In this document: in pieces, positions 13,130-27,275 of the stretch
Numbering within the stretch: the stretch's first letter is position 1
How the letters are laid out: each line of letters begins with the position of its first letter
Assembly: GCF_028453695.1 (NCBI RefSeq)
Contig: NC_135779.1
Span: 868,001 to 932,000 of the forward strand
Direction: 5' to 3'
Origin: Augochlora pura
Lineage: Eukaryota; Arthropoda; Insecta; Hymenoptera; Halictidae
Length of the DNA stretch: 64,000 nt
The notes under the pieces: generated by a model
Told to the model about the DNA's origin: nothing
Databases searched by the model: none
Seen by the model: the letters and a program-made list of their open reading frames with translations, nothing else
Program-made: the position numbers and the translations under genes

Positions 13130-13245
13130 TTATCGATATAATTATGATAATAATAAATAGTATAATAATTATTAATGACAAGAGTAAATAATAATTATTA
13201 TTATTATCACTGCTAATAACAATAATGATTATTATCCATGCAACA
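13130..13245. repeat. AT-rich (TAA/TTA)n island
   Basis: A patch made almost entirely of ATA/AAT/TTA triplets in mixed order, such as AATAATAAATAG and TTATTATTATC. It contrasts sharply with the GC-rich surroundings. Minus-strand frames here are isoleucine-rich artefacts. Confidence 0.85.
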
Positions 13246-13486
13246 AATGTGCAATCTATGAACAGATGCATCTCGTTGTACCTCCATGTTGCAGCGCATA
13301 CCTGTAAACGCCTATCATAGTGGAGAGGATCAATATGTGATCTTGAAAACCAATTTACGCAGCTGGAATCAATAGCAGTACACCGTAGAATTGTAGTTGA
13401 TTCCACCATTTTGTCCATACACGCTCAATTTGCAATTTCCCGTCGCTGTAATGGAGGACGGAGCAACGATGCGATCGAGTTGAAAT

Positions 13487-13620
13487 TTAACCCTTTGCTG
13501 CGACTCTTGCAATAGTTGACAGGCTCTTAACAATTTTTTAAGTAAACTTGATAAAAATGAGCTCGAAACGTGGCATTTTTAGCGGCGTTTTGAAGGTGTC
13601 ATCCGACCGGAAAGGGTTAA
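13487..13620 (+). mobile_element. 134-bp TTAA-flanked inverted-repeat element (MITE)
   Basis: Starts TTAACCCTTTGCTGCGAC and ends CCGGAAAGGGTTAA, giving perfect 10-bp inverted termini that include TTAA. The interior block around 13508-13550 (TTGCAATAGTTGACAGGCTC...CAATTTTTTAAGTA) matches the 3' half of the element at 29831-30012, so this looks like an internally deleted sister copy. TTAA target duplication with ends beginning CCC is characteristic of piggyBac-superfamily elements. No transposase is encoded. Confidence 0.82.
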
Positions 13621-14624
13621 TATGCTCGTAGACCAGGGTATTGTTTCTACGCGTTGGCTAAACAAAAGTTGCAGAGTAAATTACATTCTCGTCGTCCGAT
13701 GGAATGATCGTAACTCGGTACCTAAAACTTGGGGGCTCGGTCGTCGGATCGTCGAGATTAGGCGCGTCTCCCGGCCTCGCGTCCATAACTCGGACGTCTT
13801 GGATCGCGGGGGTGGCTCTCCCATTTGCATAAATCGAGAATCCGACGCTCCCCCAGGTTGAGGGGAGGGATGCGTCCTCTCCTCGCTCCTAATTTCTGGT
13901 TAAGGACGGGCTTGATTGGATGAATACATATCCGGCAGACCGTCGTTTGCGGAAGACAAATATGAATTACTGATTCAGCGACGGATGACGATGTTTCGGG
14001 CTCAGACCCGCCGACTAATTATGCCGGCTTGATAGCGGCTGCTGTCGCACATTTTACCCATCGTCTGCGAATTAGGATTCCTTTCGATCTGAACTTCTAC
14101 GATTTTACGATTCTAGGGACGTCGCTTTTCTTGAAATTCAGATGCTTTGAAGAATTGAGAGAAGAAGTAGTAGAAGAAGTAGGCTGAGAATTAATAAATT
14201 CACTAGAGGACTGTAGGTAATGATTTTAATAAATTGCGGATACCGCGCGATCGATTAAGAGGTTTGTTCTCCCATTTTCTGAGAGAACATCTCCGTAAAC
14301 CGAGTGAACTCGATGCGGAGAATTGCGAATCGATATCATCGAGCCCGTTGGATTTAGGGTCGAAAGGACGTTTTAATATTGCCGGAGCTAACGGGAGCTA
14401 ATTGTCCCGAGACAATGGACTGTTTTACAGTCGGCGAAACCACCCCCCGGTGACCAGCCCCTCGCCAAGCGTCTAGGCCGCAGCTCCGTCGAGCAGACGG
14501 CTCGGGGGATGTTGCGATTCCGGCGGAAACCGCCGCCTAATTTCTAATTAAGGATCCTCCTCGATTAGCTCGCTGTCAGCGGAAGGGGTGGTTCGCCGCG
14601 CTCAGACCAGCCAGACGTGCCAGC

Positions 14625-14659
14625 CCTCTCTCTCTCTCTCTCTCTCTCGCTCTCTCTCG
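14625..14659. repeat. (CT)n microsatellite
   Basis: About 35 bases of CT dinucleotide with a single CG interruption, in the large intron. Confidence 0.95.
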
Positions 14660-15228
14660 CGATCCGTCTCTCTTCCCATGAATACACCATGGCGGTCGGG
14701 ACACACGGAGTTGTGCTCGATGGCAATCATGGATTATTAATGCGCACGACACAGCGCTATTGATAGGTCGATAGTGCGCCATTACCACCCCAGAACCACC
14801 CTCTCACGGTGGACGCCGGGGTCGCGGGTTTGCTCGGCTCCGTTTACACTGTTGCGCGACTGATAATATAACATCCTCTCGAGCCACGATCGATCGACGG
14901 ATCCTCTACGGCCAGCCCCTGGAACCGGGGATGATCGCTGGACCGCGGACGGCTCCGTATAAATCCCCGTTCTCCCGGGAAGTAGTCGGCTACCTGGCGC
15001 GAAGAAACGTTTGTTTCGACGATTTACCACTCCGGATCCATGCTATTGCGATTTTTTCGTTGCATGGTCCATGGAGTTTTCACAATTTTTCCTTGGTTCA
15101 CCGGACCCTTGACTGGATTTTCTGTCTTTTTATATTACTTTTATTTAGTTCCATTTCTAAACTCTGACAACTGAATTATTCAATTTGATTTCGATTTAGA
15201 AAAAATAACGCCTTTAATAGCGTTAATA

Positions 15229-15241
15229 CGGCAAGGGGTTA
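15229..15241 (-). repeat. Isolated terminus of a TTAA-type element
   Basis: GGCAAGGGGTTAA matches, in reverse, the TTAACCCCTTGC end seen in complete elements elsewhere in the window. I could not find the opposite end, so this may be a solo or decayed copy. Confidence 0.45.
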
Positions 15242-16945
15242 ATAGTTTCTGTAAGATGAACGTCCGTGAGACACAAACGTTTTGATCCACGCATCGGGAT
15301 AGGCCGCGCAACAGCTGGCAGCGAGAAGAGGCGCGTCTTTTAACGACGGCACATTCGATGCATTAATTACCATACATAAAATGGTAGCAGACTTCTCGCG
15401 CGCGATTTTCTCAGCCCCGGCCCACTGGAATGACCCGCACGACGGGATTCGATTGCGCTCGCCCCTATCATCGAGGAAATTGATATCGATTACGAAGATC
15501 ACGGCCCTTGTTCTCTTCGCAATTCATCTTCGGGCTCCTCTGAAATTGTTGCGCCGCTCCGATTACACATTGTGTGTGTGTGTGCTACCAGCAAGCGTCA
15601 AATTCTACCGCAAGCAAAAGATGGCCTCCTCCTCCCCATAAATTTCTCTTTGGAAAATCGCTCTGGAACCAGTTTAATCCGACACGAGTTTTTATTAAAT
15701 TCTCGATGCTAATTTATTCGCATTTTTCCCGTCCCGATGAAATATTCAGCCTCCGATCGACGCGGCGAGTTTACATTCGCGGGATTCGCGAGCGAGACAG
15801 CGAGGTATAATTGGAATACGGAAATGGTGCGTGGCTGTCTCGCGTATTAGGCTCGCATCGCCCGCCCACGAAAACTAGTTCGGAGTCAGCCTCTCTCTCT
15901 CTTTCTTTCGAGCGTGGATTCAACGAGGAGCAGCCTGCTTTCTCCGTTCGCCGTCACCGAAATCCTGCGCCGCGGTGAAATCCTCTCGGTCCTTGCCGAA
16001 ACGAGAATCCACGCGGTATTTAAAACTCCGGAGAAAGTTCGGCCGTGTGTGCTCTTCCAATCGTGTGTGGCAATTAGGGAACCGCCAAGAAAAATAGCTT
16101 ATCAAATATTTCGAAAGAATTGCCGAGAATCGGTGTCCCAAGTTCAACAATGTCTAAGAGAGCGTATCCGATTTCAGATTGAAATACCTGTCTGCAGAAA
16201 GAGGTCAAAAAGTGATCGCTTGGAGCCGAGAGAATTCGCGTGCGCGTTGCTCGAAGTGTTCTCGAAAGAGCCGCAAAGTCTCGCGCGAGTCTGCTCTCTG
16301 CTCGACGATACGAAGCGGTCGCGAGGAGAGCGAGTTGTTGAACAGTTGAAAAAGAACTAGACGGTAATACTCTGAGAATAATAATCGCGCTTGTAGCCGA
16401 GGCGGGACACGGTAGAAGGTGCCGCGTGTTCCGGAGCGCGTGCACGCCTATCGATAATCGCATAATGAGCTGTTTCGCGAGACCGGAGACAGCGTAGAGA
16501 GAAGAAGCGCGGAGCCGAGGGGGGAGCAACGGGGGTAACGGGGGGAGGCCATGGGGCACACGGGGAACGCGGACACGACGCGTTCCTCCGCTTAATGAGT
16601 GCTCTAATGAACACGTAGCGTACGTATTGCCTGATGTCGGCGATCAATTAATAGACCGGTTACGGTTATCGCGAATTTACCGACGGAATCCGGATATTAG
16701 CGACTCCCGGATCGCGTTCGCTCGGCCGCACGGGGGCCAAAGGGGGCCGCAAACTCTCCTCTTGCTCGTGTAATCACACTAGCTCACGCGAGCCCCTGCG
16801 CCGCCCCGTTCCACCGCGCGTCCTCCACCTCCCAGCGAATTTGAATATCTTCGGGCTCCGACGATTTACGGGACCGGTGGCCGCCGCCACGCGCTCTCCT
16901 CTCTTTTCCCCCTTTCCCTTTTTCGATTCCGTTTCACCTGGCTCT

Positions 16946-16973
16946 TCCACCACCACCACCACCACCACCACCA
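16946..16973. repeat. (CAC)n trinucleotide repeat
   Basis: Nine tandem CAC/CCA units in the large intron, giving His- or Thr-rich frames that are not coding. Confidence 0.95.
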
Positions 16974-18682
16974 TCGCTCGATTCCATTTTAACGCTGAAC
17001 CGACCGACCCCTGGAAGTCGCCAACGCGTGTCGCTTTATGGGAATCGCCAGACTTTTCGCCATTTTTATTGCAGCGTTTCAACACTCGGAGCCAATCGAA
17101 TGGGGAGATCTCTCGGTTTTAAACGACGACCGAGTGGATGCATCATTACGTTTATCGGTATTTTAATTTCTCGGTTTCATTCCTATGAAACCATAGGAAA
17201 TGTTAAATGTTTTAGGGCTCGCCAATATTTCAAGCGAAACAAACATTTAGCTGATTCGATTCGGAATAGCTCGTTAGCAGCGGATGGAGCGTTTTAGATA
17301 AGGCGTGCATTAGCGCAGCGGTTCTGTTTCATTCCGCCCCGAGGTTTTCCGTTTCTTTTCGCCGGTCGAAAGTGTTCTTAGGGCAGATCGAAGGTTCGAT
17401 CGGTCTTACCGGTTTAACGACTGGCGTTAAACGTTGCTCCACACACGGGGCTCTTATCTGGGAGGCCACCGACAGTGAACGATGCTGCGCGTTTATGCCT
17501 CGTCGTTTCGTACTTTGTGAGCGTAATCGGCGGCGATGCGACGATAGATTCGGTTTATGAGCTGGGTAAACGCGAGCTCGAGGCGCAGCTCTCTCCGAGA
17601 CGTCCTACAAGTTCTCAGACTCGCGGCGAGCTCGCGGATATCGTTCGAGCGTGAGTCGAACGGTTCTCCCTACTCTCGAGGCGCGAGCTAAAATTCTGAC
17701 AAAAATCGTGCGGGTAGAGCAGACTCGCATCTACAATTTGCCTTTCGTCTCGATCGCTTATCTTAAATAGTCGCGGAAAGAAGCTCTTGCGAAATTAGGG
17801 GTGCTTTTTATAGAAATCGAGCTCTTGTACGCCATGAAACGATGGTTCTTCTACTTGTAATACATGGTCTAAAATTTTGCAAAACATTACAGTATTACAG
17901 TAGACCCCTATCTACAATCTCCCTTTCGTCTCGATCGAATATCTGCTATAGTTACGGCTAAATCCTCCCTCGAACGAAACGCTCGCCGCGTAAAAATCGT
18001 AACAAGATTTCTACGAACTGACCTAGGAGAACGAGATTCGCCTAAGCGTTCGCAACCCCGATGACAACGGGCAAAACTCGGTCAACGCGATCGCCAGGTT
18101 GCTATGGCAAACGCGCGAGAGCCCGTTGCGAGTTGCCCGGTGCCAGCAGGGCGGCACAGAAAAAGGGGAGCGAAAAAGGCAATTCCGTGGAAATGAGAAC
18201 CGGTTCGACGTATCCCCGAAGGGATCGGCGGGACAAAAAGAAACGGGGAAGAAAAAAGAGAGAGAAATATGGAGGGCCTTGTGGGGGGAGAGGAAAAATA
18301 ATGCCGAGCTGCGAGCGAGGGTGTTTCCTGCGAAAATCGAAGCGCTCGGGCTTGAACCGTGAAACTCGGCTCGGCTCGGTTTGACTCGGCTCGTCTTGGC
18401 GCAGCGTTTAGGCTCGTCGAGAGGCTGCGTTAGGCTCGCGATTCTGGCCGGAAACCGTGGCGCGTGAAGCGTTTAATGCGACCACCTGCGCCACGCACTT
18501 ACGCGAGACTCGCTAATCCGCGATCCGAGTGTATATGCCCGCCTCCTCTACTCTCGTCTCGTCTTTCGTAAGTACCGGTTCGCTCGTCGCGTGGGAACTC
18601 GCAGGCGATCCTATCCTTCTAACCTACCGCCGACTCGCCTATTCTCCCTCTCCTCCCTCTGTCGACGATATACCTTAAATCC

Positions 18683-19011
18683 TTAACCACTTCGGTACGG
18701 CGCGCATCGGCCACGAAATTGTGCCCACAGCCGGCACTCACCATGCGCATGCTACTTCGTGCATCGACAGTGAATCCGTTTTGCTCTTTTACAGATCTTT
18801 GACGAGAAAAGCTTATTTATGTGTATTTCTGGACGTAAACACTGCATTTGTAGAGATAAGGCAAAAGTTCTTGGCAGTCGACTATAGTCGACTATAGTCG
18901 ATGCTCGGCCGTGTGCGTTCATATCACGGCCGTCGACTATAGTCGACACTCGGCTGTGCGTGTTCATCGGTGGCCGTCGACTATAGTCGACGCTCGTACC
19001 GAAGTGGTTAA
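18683..19011 (+). mobile_element. 329-bp MITE with perfect 17-bp terminal inverted repeats
   Basis: The left end TTAACCACTTCGGTACG (18683-18699) is the exact reverse complement of the right end CGTACCGAAGTGGTTAA (18995-19011). TTAA at both ends is consistent with a TTAA target duplication of piggyBac-type elements. The right third is built of short repeats in which GTCGACTATAGTCGAC, a perfect 16-bp palindrome, occurs three times, separated by related spacers (CTCGGC-GTG-G-GTTCAT). There is no open frame of note, so the element is non-autonomous. The end at 37361-37374 (CTCGTACCGAAAGGGTTAA) is related. Confidence 0.88.
18877..18991. repeat. Array of 16-bp palindromes GTCGACTATAGTCGAC
   Basis: Perfect copies lie at 18877-18892, 18932-18947 and 18976-18991, and an overlapping near-copy begins at 18887. 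Each can fold on itself, and the copies can pair with each other. The array sits just inside the right terminus of the 18683-19011 element. Confidence 0.95.
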
Positions 19012-19597
19012 AATCACTGCGATGCTCCCCCGAAGGGTGAGAAGATTGAAATTAGCTTAGAATGTTGGAATTATTCTACAATTTTTCACTGGTGAAAAAG
19101 TTCTTAGATTAGTTTTCGCGGTTTCAGATTTATTCGCGAAATACAGAGCCTCGAATCTTAGGATTTTGAAGCGTGGGAGCAACCTCGAAACTGATGCAAT
19201 AACACGATCTAAATGAACGGTTTAGACTTATAAATTATTTTATGAAATGCAGCGATGGGTGCGGTAATCTGTCCGGTTAAAAAACGACGGTTTAGAATTT
19301 AGAGCACGCCGAACGGCGAGCAAATATTCGAACGGTGAAATCTATTTGTCGGCGGCGGCGTACAGCGTCGACGAGCGTCGACTGGAACATTTGATTTCCA
19401 GCGATCACGGCACGGCTGATCGCGTACAAACCGATATCAATTTAAATTTAATGCGGTCAGGAGGGTTTTCGCCTGTGTTTGTCGCGACGCCTCAGACAAA
19501 ATAACAGTTATTAATAGCGGTATTAATTATACCGATATTAATTAACGGCGCATCGATGCCGTTACAATTCTATATTAAAGAGAGGAGCGCGAACGGC

Positions 19598-19620
19598 GCG
19601 CACGCACGCACGCACGCACA
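19598..19620. repeat. (CGCA)n tetranucleotide repeat
   Basis: Five to six copies of CGCA/GCAC in intron sequence. It creates arginine-rich phantom frames. Confidence 0.9.
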
Positions 19621-22600
19621 CCAACGAGCGCACTCGACATCGACACAAAACCATAATTATTTCGCGAGTCGCGAATCGACCCATTCGCTGCTCTAATTAC
19701 CAGAATACCCGGGAAACCGTCGGGATTACAATGTTCGAAACTCGTGCGAGAAATTCTAGTCAATTATCGATCGCGTCGCGGTCGCGGAGCGACGGAACAG
19801 GACGGAACGAAGAAACGACGCGATGGGGGAGAGAGGAAACCGGAAACGCGGACCCGAGAGTGGGCGAAGCGAGGAGCCGGCTTTTCCACGGCCGACGGGG
19901 GAACCTTTCTAGGTCGAAACCGAGCGTTTTTCCTTTCATCGTCTGCCCACGGGAATTGCCGCCGCTTTGTGCCTGGAATTAAAAACACCTTCGCGGCGCG
20001 TTTCTCCTTTCCACCGAAAACGACGATCGACGCCGCGTCGTCGAAGCCGTCGACGCTATATTTACGGAGAGTAGACCACGATGTACTATGTATCGCTGGA
20101 AAATAGTTTTCGGGTTCTCCCGGATTTCTCCGGTTCCAGTGATCCATGGATCTCGGCGTGGCCGCGGCGGCCGCGTGGGAGGTCGCCGATGACGCGACGT
20201 GATGCAACCCGCGACGCGCAACGCAATGGATGTTGGAAAGTCGACGCCGGGGCATGGAAAAGAAACGGCGGACAAAGAGGCTCGAGAGAAAGGAAACTTT
20301 TGTGCGCGCGCGGCCTGCTTTCCGAACGACAGCCGATGACTGATTTCCTCGAGGAAGACCGATGCCTTCTCGTGGCCGCGGCACCGTTGTCTTCGCGACC
20401 GGGGCCCCAGAAATGCTGATTTACAACGGTATCGAACAAATAGACGCAGCTTCGCCTAGCCGGTGTCTTGCCTCGACCGACTTCTGATATCTTTTACCAC
20501 GGAACCGTGCTGAATCTTTTACTATTATGGGATTTCCGTGGACTCCTTTGTCCGAGCGCCACTCCGAAATTTTTCACGAAAGAATTATCGGCGCAACTTT
20601 CAGATTTATTTTCTAAGAAACGGCGGCTCCTATCGGCGCGATACTTTCGCGAACTCTTTGGCGGATCTCCGAACAACGCCTTCGAGTATGTTTGGCCGAC
20701 GTAAGAACCGCGATCGAGATTATTACGAGCGATCGAGCACACCCGTGCCGAGGAGATGCTGGATCGCTGTAAAAATTGAATCGCGTCTCTTGCTCGGCGA
20801 AGTTTCCTCGGCAAATGCGTCGCCGCGGGAATTTTCTTGGGAAGCCGGCTCGGAAATCGTCGCGCTCTCGGTGCTTCGACTTCCTCGTATCGATCTGCTC
20901 GCTCTTCGACGACCATTTCCGGCGCGTTTCTCGCGCGAGAACGAGAACACTCTCGGCGGAAAAGAATAGCGCGCGAAAGGAATGGAGCATCGCGGTGAAT
21001 CACGATCGGCCGCGAAAGCCGAAAATTTCCGGAATTCGCGTCGGGAAAGAACATTATCGGCAGCCGCGCGCGCCTCTTGTATCATAAATATTCAGTCGCT
21101 GGGTTTCGCGCGCGCGTTACGGCCGAGTCTAATAACAGCGATTACCACTCGGCGAACCTCGCTTTTACACGCAACATTGTCTCCATTATCCCATTCCGAG
21201 CCCCCTCAATTTGCTAATCAATTGCTATTTTTCTCAAAGCCTTTTTGCGCTCGCCGTGTAATCACGCTTTCGCCTCTCGTTTCGCGCCGTTTTTTTTCCG
21301 AGCCCTTTTCCTTCCGCCACGATTTTCAGACATTTCCAATGGAGGGTAGGGGAGAGATCCGTGTAATAATTTGCACCGCATCGAAGGCATTAAAAGGCAT
21401 TCAAATCGTGGATTCCGCGCGTTCCAATTTACGACGCCACGGCAAAAGTGTTGGCGCCCTCGGAAGCGCCGATTTACGGGGGGCGGCGGCGGAAAAATAA
21501 TTCGAAAAGTCCGCGCCACTTAATTAAGCGTCGCGCGCGCGCAAAATTCCCGAAACTTTTGGAATTCCGGGAACGCGTCCCGCTCACCGTTCGAGTGTTT
21601 ATCGCTCGATAAATCTTGACGACTTTTTCATTTTCATCGAGCGGCTGATAAAAACGCTCGCGGAAGGTCGCGCGAATTCCAGCGGAATTTTTCTGACGAG
21701 CGTTTTGCGGACGCGGATCGACGCGACGATGGGCGCCGAACGCCGATTACAATTGAAATCCGTGGATCGGAACGGAAACGGCGGTTTCTTTTTTTTTATT
21801 AAACAGCGCGGAAGCCCGACGAATGGGAAAATATTTTTGATCAACGGTGTGCGCACAGGGATTAAAGCAGCTAAATGATCCGCCGTAGATCGCGTCGGCG
21901 GCCGTGAAAACGAAATCGTGCGCTCGCGAGAAAAAGAGAGAGAGGAATCGTTCATTTATGTGCATTTTTCGCTCGTTTTATTTCGAAGATCTCGCTTGAT
22001 AGAGCTGCGCGATAGGCGACGGTTTAGGGCCGCGGGGGTGGCAAGCTCGAAGGAGGGAGAGCTAGTGAAAGTCAGCGAGAAAAAAAATCACCGGGCAAAA
22101 TGACGTCCATCGAGCGAATTGAAATTTCGCGAAATAAAGGCTCGCGGTTCGCGCGACGCGATCGCCGATGCACATCCGATGGAACGCCTCTCGTTCGACG
22201 ATTAAATTTTCGTTCGGGCATGCATACGGCTGATAAAATTTCATCGTGCTGCCTGCCCCCCCCCTCTCTCTCTCTCTTTCTATCTCATCCTCTATTTTTT
22301 TAGTTTCGCCTGTCTCTCCCTCTCATTTGCTCTCTGGTTCGTTCTCTTCCTCGCTCGCTCCTCTTCCGACCTATTTTGCTCCGTTCGCAGGCGCGCCGTG
22401 TTTTGCAACGGCGCGGCGTAACAGAGGTTTTTAAAACCGGCGATACGCGAAACAAATAGACAGATGCTTCGCTTGTTCCATTGAATCCGATAGTCGGCCG
22501 TGTAATCGGAATGGCGGCGATCGCACGCGGGAACATCGCGTCGCGTCGCATCGCGTCGGCCGAAAATCGATCAGCTGTTGCCGGAAAAACTGCTCGTCTT

Positions 22601-24065
22601 TTTATTCGGCTTCTCTGTTTTCAATTCTCTGCGGCCGATATTTCGCGAAATAGCCCCGAGTTTGCCGTTTCAGTTAACCTTCCCCGCGTGCGCCCTCCGC
22701 CGCCGCTCTGTACAAACATTTTTCTGGCCGCGCGAACCGCCGATTTTTGATAACGAAATATTTTTTCCTGGTCAAACGGAGCCCGGAATATGTTGCGATG
22801 TTTTTTCGATGATGATCTCGTCACTTGTTGCTTCTCATAAAATTCTCGAATCCCGACCATTTTACCATCCGGTGCGCGCTCCCTCGCGAAACACGCGCAG
22901 CGCGCGTTGCAGAATTTTTTAATTGGTCGCTGCTTAAATAGAAACATATCAAATATTTTTTCTCTCCGGTTAAACGGAGTTTGAACATCCTGCTGATATT
23001 TATTTTGCAAAGATTCCGTCTCCGGTTGGCTTCGGAAAACATTCACGAAATTGCACAACTTTTGCCACTCCCTTCATTTTTCACCCGGCTCGCGCGAGGT
23101 ATACGCGTTTAAATATTTTTTTTGCGATTCATACCTTAGACCTTTCGCAAGGCTAATTTTTTTCAGATAAATAAAGCCCGCGGATTGATTGGAAAATTTT
23201 TTTTAACGCGATTCGACCCACTTGTTGCGTTCGAAAAAAAAGAATGCTGAAAGCCGCCGATATTTTCTCGGATGCCCGATTGCATAATTCGGCGGCCGAA
23301 TAAACGGTCGAGCGGCTTCCCGCCGATGAAACATGCAATTCCCTGTAAACGTGTGCCAGCCGGCAATCACGATGAAGACCGACCAGCGAACGCGAATAAT
23401 AAAGCTCTCGACAACCCATTTGTGCCTGCTGCATTATTTAAAAAGTAGAATTCTCCGGTCGACGCGGGCGTGTTGCGTTCTCAGCTGTGCGGGGCATCAA
23501 TTCTTGAATAACCAAGAAACAAAGCGGAAACAACGCGGCGTTCGTCGAAAAATGGGACCGCCGAGCGGGCTTACGCCTGAACAATTAATTATAAGAAGCT
23601 TACAGAGCGGGGCTGGCGATCGCGGGACAACCGGCCGGCGGGCTAACGCGATTTCCCGGGAAGTTTCGTCGAGAAAAGATCGCAGCTTTCGAGTTGAAAA
23701 GGAAGGAGAAGGGTGGTGGAGCTGTAAGAACGAAGCTGTCCGAGCAGGAACGCTCGGAAAACACAGATCACGCGTCGTCGCGGCGCGGCACGGCGCGGCA
23801 CTGCGCGGCGGCGGCAAGATCAAAAAGTCCGAACAAAACCGTCCGCTTCGGCTTGCTCTCGCACAATGCTCGAAGATCCGAGGGCGGGGAGGAAGACGGC
23901 GTATCGCGGCGGGATTGTCGGTGGAAAAGGGAATGAAAATGGCAGACGGGAGCAAAACGTCCGGCCGCGGTACATGTGCAATCACTTTTTAAATAACGCC
24001 GGAGAAATCGAGGCATGAATCACGCGGAAAGACAGGCGCGGCGAGGGAAACGGAGCAACAGAAAA

Positions 24066-24118
24066 AGAGAGAGAGGGTGAGCAACAGAGAAAGAGAGAGA
24101 GAGAGAGGGAGAGAGGAG
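24066..24118. repeat. (GA)n-rich purine tract
   Basis: Purine-rich stretch dominated by GAGA, broken by GGTGAGCAACAG. Intron sequence. Confidence 0.85.
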
Positions 24119-27100
24119 GGTAGAAACAAAGGACCCTCCTCGGCCCAAAAACACCTCCATCGATCGATACTCGGCCACGATACTCGATATATTGCGGAGA
24201 AGCTGGCGGATAGGAAGTCGCAATCGATGCTTCCGGTCCGCGTCCAGACCGTGTTTTTCGCCTCTCCGCTTCGTTTTCCAGCTTGTAATTTTTCCGAATA
24301 ATCGTCGCCGACTCGAATATCCGTCCCTTTTTTCCCCCGTCCCCGAAAGTTCATGGAATAATTCAACGGGTCGCGTCGTTAAGCTTCCGCTCCCTTAAGG
24401 GGACGCGTCGATGACACGGCTAAATATAAAAAGGGCAGCGGGTCCCCTGTGCGCCGAACGGAATTTTTCGCTCTTCTCTGTCTTCGTTCCGGATTTTTAT
24501 CATCGCCTGTCACTGTTTCCCGCAGCGACGTTTCACCGCTACAAAATTCCGCTTGGCGCACTATTTCTTGAAGGAAGAGCGATATTGCAATACGCTGAAA
24601 TTAGACGCGGCGTTCAACTGGAAGCCATGCATTTTAACGCGTTCCGCGCCGACAATCCTCGACCAGCAAAATCCAGCGACCACCAAAATCCTCTTACAGT
24701 TGAAGCAATTTAATTAAATAAAGCTAAACTAGAAAGTTAACACGTTCTATGCCAAGCTATTTTTACTTCACTGTAGTCATCTGTCATTTCACTAAAATTT
24801 TCTATATTATCGTATATAATGAAAGAAATTCGTCTCGTCCTGCTACCCCGCTTGCTCGAAAAAGTCGTCGTCCGCATTAAACATGATCTCGGAAAGGTTC
24901 GAACGAAAGGCTGCGTTCGAAACACGCCGCGACCGAATCACGGAGCCGTTATTGCGCGAGATAATTGCGCGATCTGCGGAGTCGGTATCTTGCAGATAAC
25001 GCAAATATTTGTCGAGCCGGGTAATATTGGTAATCTATGCTAATTGGAGGAGCGCGGGTTAGGTCCGCGGCGCGCGGAGGCCCCGGCCGGCGCTCGTCTC
25101 GTCCGAGTTAATCGATTAACTGGGCGGGGACGTGTTATTAGAATAACATGGATGTACGCCGTCGGCCGGGACGTCCTTAAGCGACTATTGATGCTCGGCG
25201 ACAGCCTACGCCTTCCCGATCGCTGCGCTCGCGACGTTTACGGCGTCGCTCTATTGAAATGTAATCACCTGTATCGCCTGCTGGAATCCTGAACCGGATT
25301 CGAATCGCGCTCGAGCCGAGTCCCTCCGAGGAACAGAGGGCGGTCGGTTCGTCGTCGAGAGGGTACCGTCGTCCAGGAAGTGGCGATTTTTATTCGCCGA
25401 TGGAAATAAGGATGGTAGCCGCGATATTAAGATTTATGTTCCCTCTGGTATCGAATTGCTTGTTCTACTTGATTTAGAGATCTCAGTTTCTTTTTAAGCC
25501 CGATGATTTCGTCGACAACGCCCTCGTGTTCCATGACGGAAAATTAGCTTTTATAATTCTGCGTTCGTAGATGTAAAAGTAGATACTTTACCCTTCGAAA
25601 TAAGCCTAAGCAGACGATGGTACGATCGTTTTACACCAAGTTACAAAATTTCATAGATCACTGTTCTTTCAGCTGTGCAAAAATTGCTTCTTGCGCGTTT
25701 CAATTGCTTCGTCTGATTTCTCATTCCAAAATCAACTAATTCGACGAACAGTAAACGAAAGAAATTTGTCCCGCCCGTCGAAATCCAACGCACTTGTTTC
25801 TTCGTTCCGTGGAATAAATTCCGCAAAATGACCCAGTTTCTCGCGCTGGATGGAAGGCCGTCCATAAAAGCGAAATATATAGAGGCGATAGATTAGAATC
25901 GAATGAGAATCGGTCGTTTCGATCGACTAGAGTTCCCAGGCTATGTTTATAACGTGGTGGCAGCTATGGCGGCGGAAATGGGCCGACAGCGGCGACGAGA
26001 AGATTTTCCGCGGTGGATCGACGATCGTGTTTATGGGACGACCGGTCGGGGAATCGCGATTCGACGAGCTGCCGGGAAGAAAAATGACGGTTGTTTCGCC
26101 GTGGCGGGCGCCGGGGAAGATTGATGGCCGCGGCTTTTAAAAGTGTTTCGAACAGCACTCGATCGACGGGACTCGAAAATCCGGCGCGGGGGTCGCGGCC
26201 CGCAAACGCGATTAAAACTCGACCGTCGCGTCGTGTCGAAACAATGGGACGAGGCGAGACGCGGCGATCGATCTCTTCCCTGAGCTCACCACCGGGGATT
26301 CGGTAACCCGCGACATTTTTCGGGACCGGTCGCCTCGCCGAAAAGCTGCCAAGATCTTCCTTTCGACCCTCGAACTCGCTTTTTTTTCGCGCTCTCGATA
26401 TCGGGTTTTGGTCGAGAGGCGACGCCGAACCGATTCACTCGAGTCCGCTGTGCTCCGAGCCGGATTTCGCAATCGTAATGGCTGTCGTGGATTTCCGAAG
26501 GTCAACAACGCCGTACTGAATTTTTGTCACTTTCGTGTACCACGTTGTAACCTCTCTTGTAACTTTGCAGCTGCTAAAACTCTGACAGAAACGTTGGCAA
26601 TCTTAAAAAATTCGTAACTTCCCGCAAAAAAATCGCAGAATCATCTGGTTAGTCTCATTTTAAAGGGCGGAGTCTCTAGTTTTAAAGCCACATCTTGATT
26701 TCCCTTTTGCGATTTTTCCTCGCGATTCTGAAACACTTTGAATGGACATGGTTTCGCCTGTACCCTCTCGCGAGCGGTCGGTGTACATTTTTAATTATAG
26801 CTTCCAAGAAAAAAATCGTTAGCGATTTTGGTTTCCGCGGTTCAAAAGTAGAATCTTTATGCTTTAAAACAAGCTGAGGTAGATCATCGTACGGTAATTT
26901 TCCCTAAAGTTACAGCGTTTCAAAATCTACGCAATTCGTTGCCCTTTAATCGATGGATGAAATATCAGGAATTTCTCGCGGATCGTAAATTTATCATCGC
27001 ATGGTGTACATTGAAAGCATCCCGGGTCCGGTAATTGTCCCCTAATTCCTGATTAAAACACGCGAGGTAAATGTCAGCCACGCGACAAAACATCTCGACC

Positions 27101-27238
27101 GTTAATGACGAAGTTGAGCGTCGCCGACGTCGGCGTCGTGTCGACGGGATGTAACGCGGCCCGGCACGGTATCGGCGCTTCATCATAAACTCCATCGATT
27201 ATCGCGATCCTCGCGAGGCAATTAACGCTTGATCATCG

Positions 27239-27239
27239 A

Positions 27240-27275
<36 letters not shown>
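27239..27275. repeat. (GA)n microsatellite
   Basis: About 37 bases of GA dinucleotide bounded by GGG, in the large intron. Confidence 0.95.
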
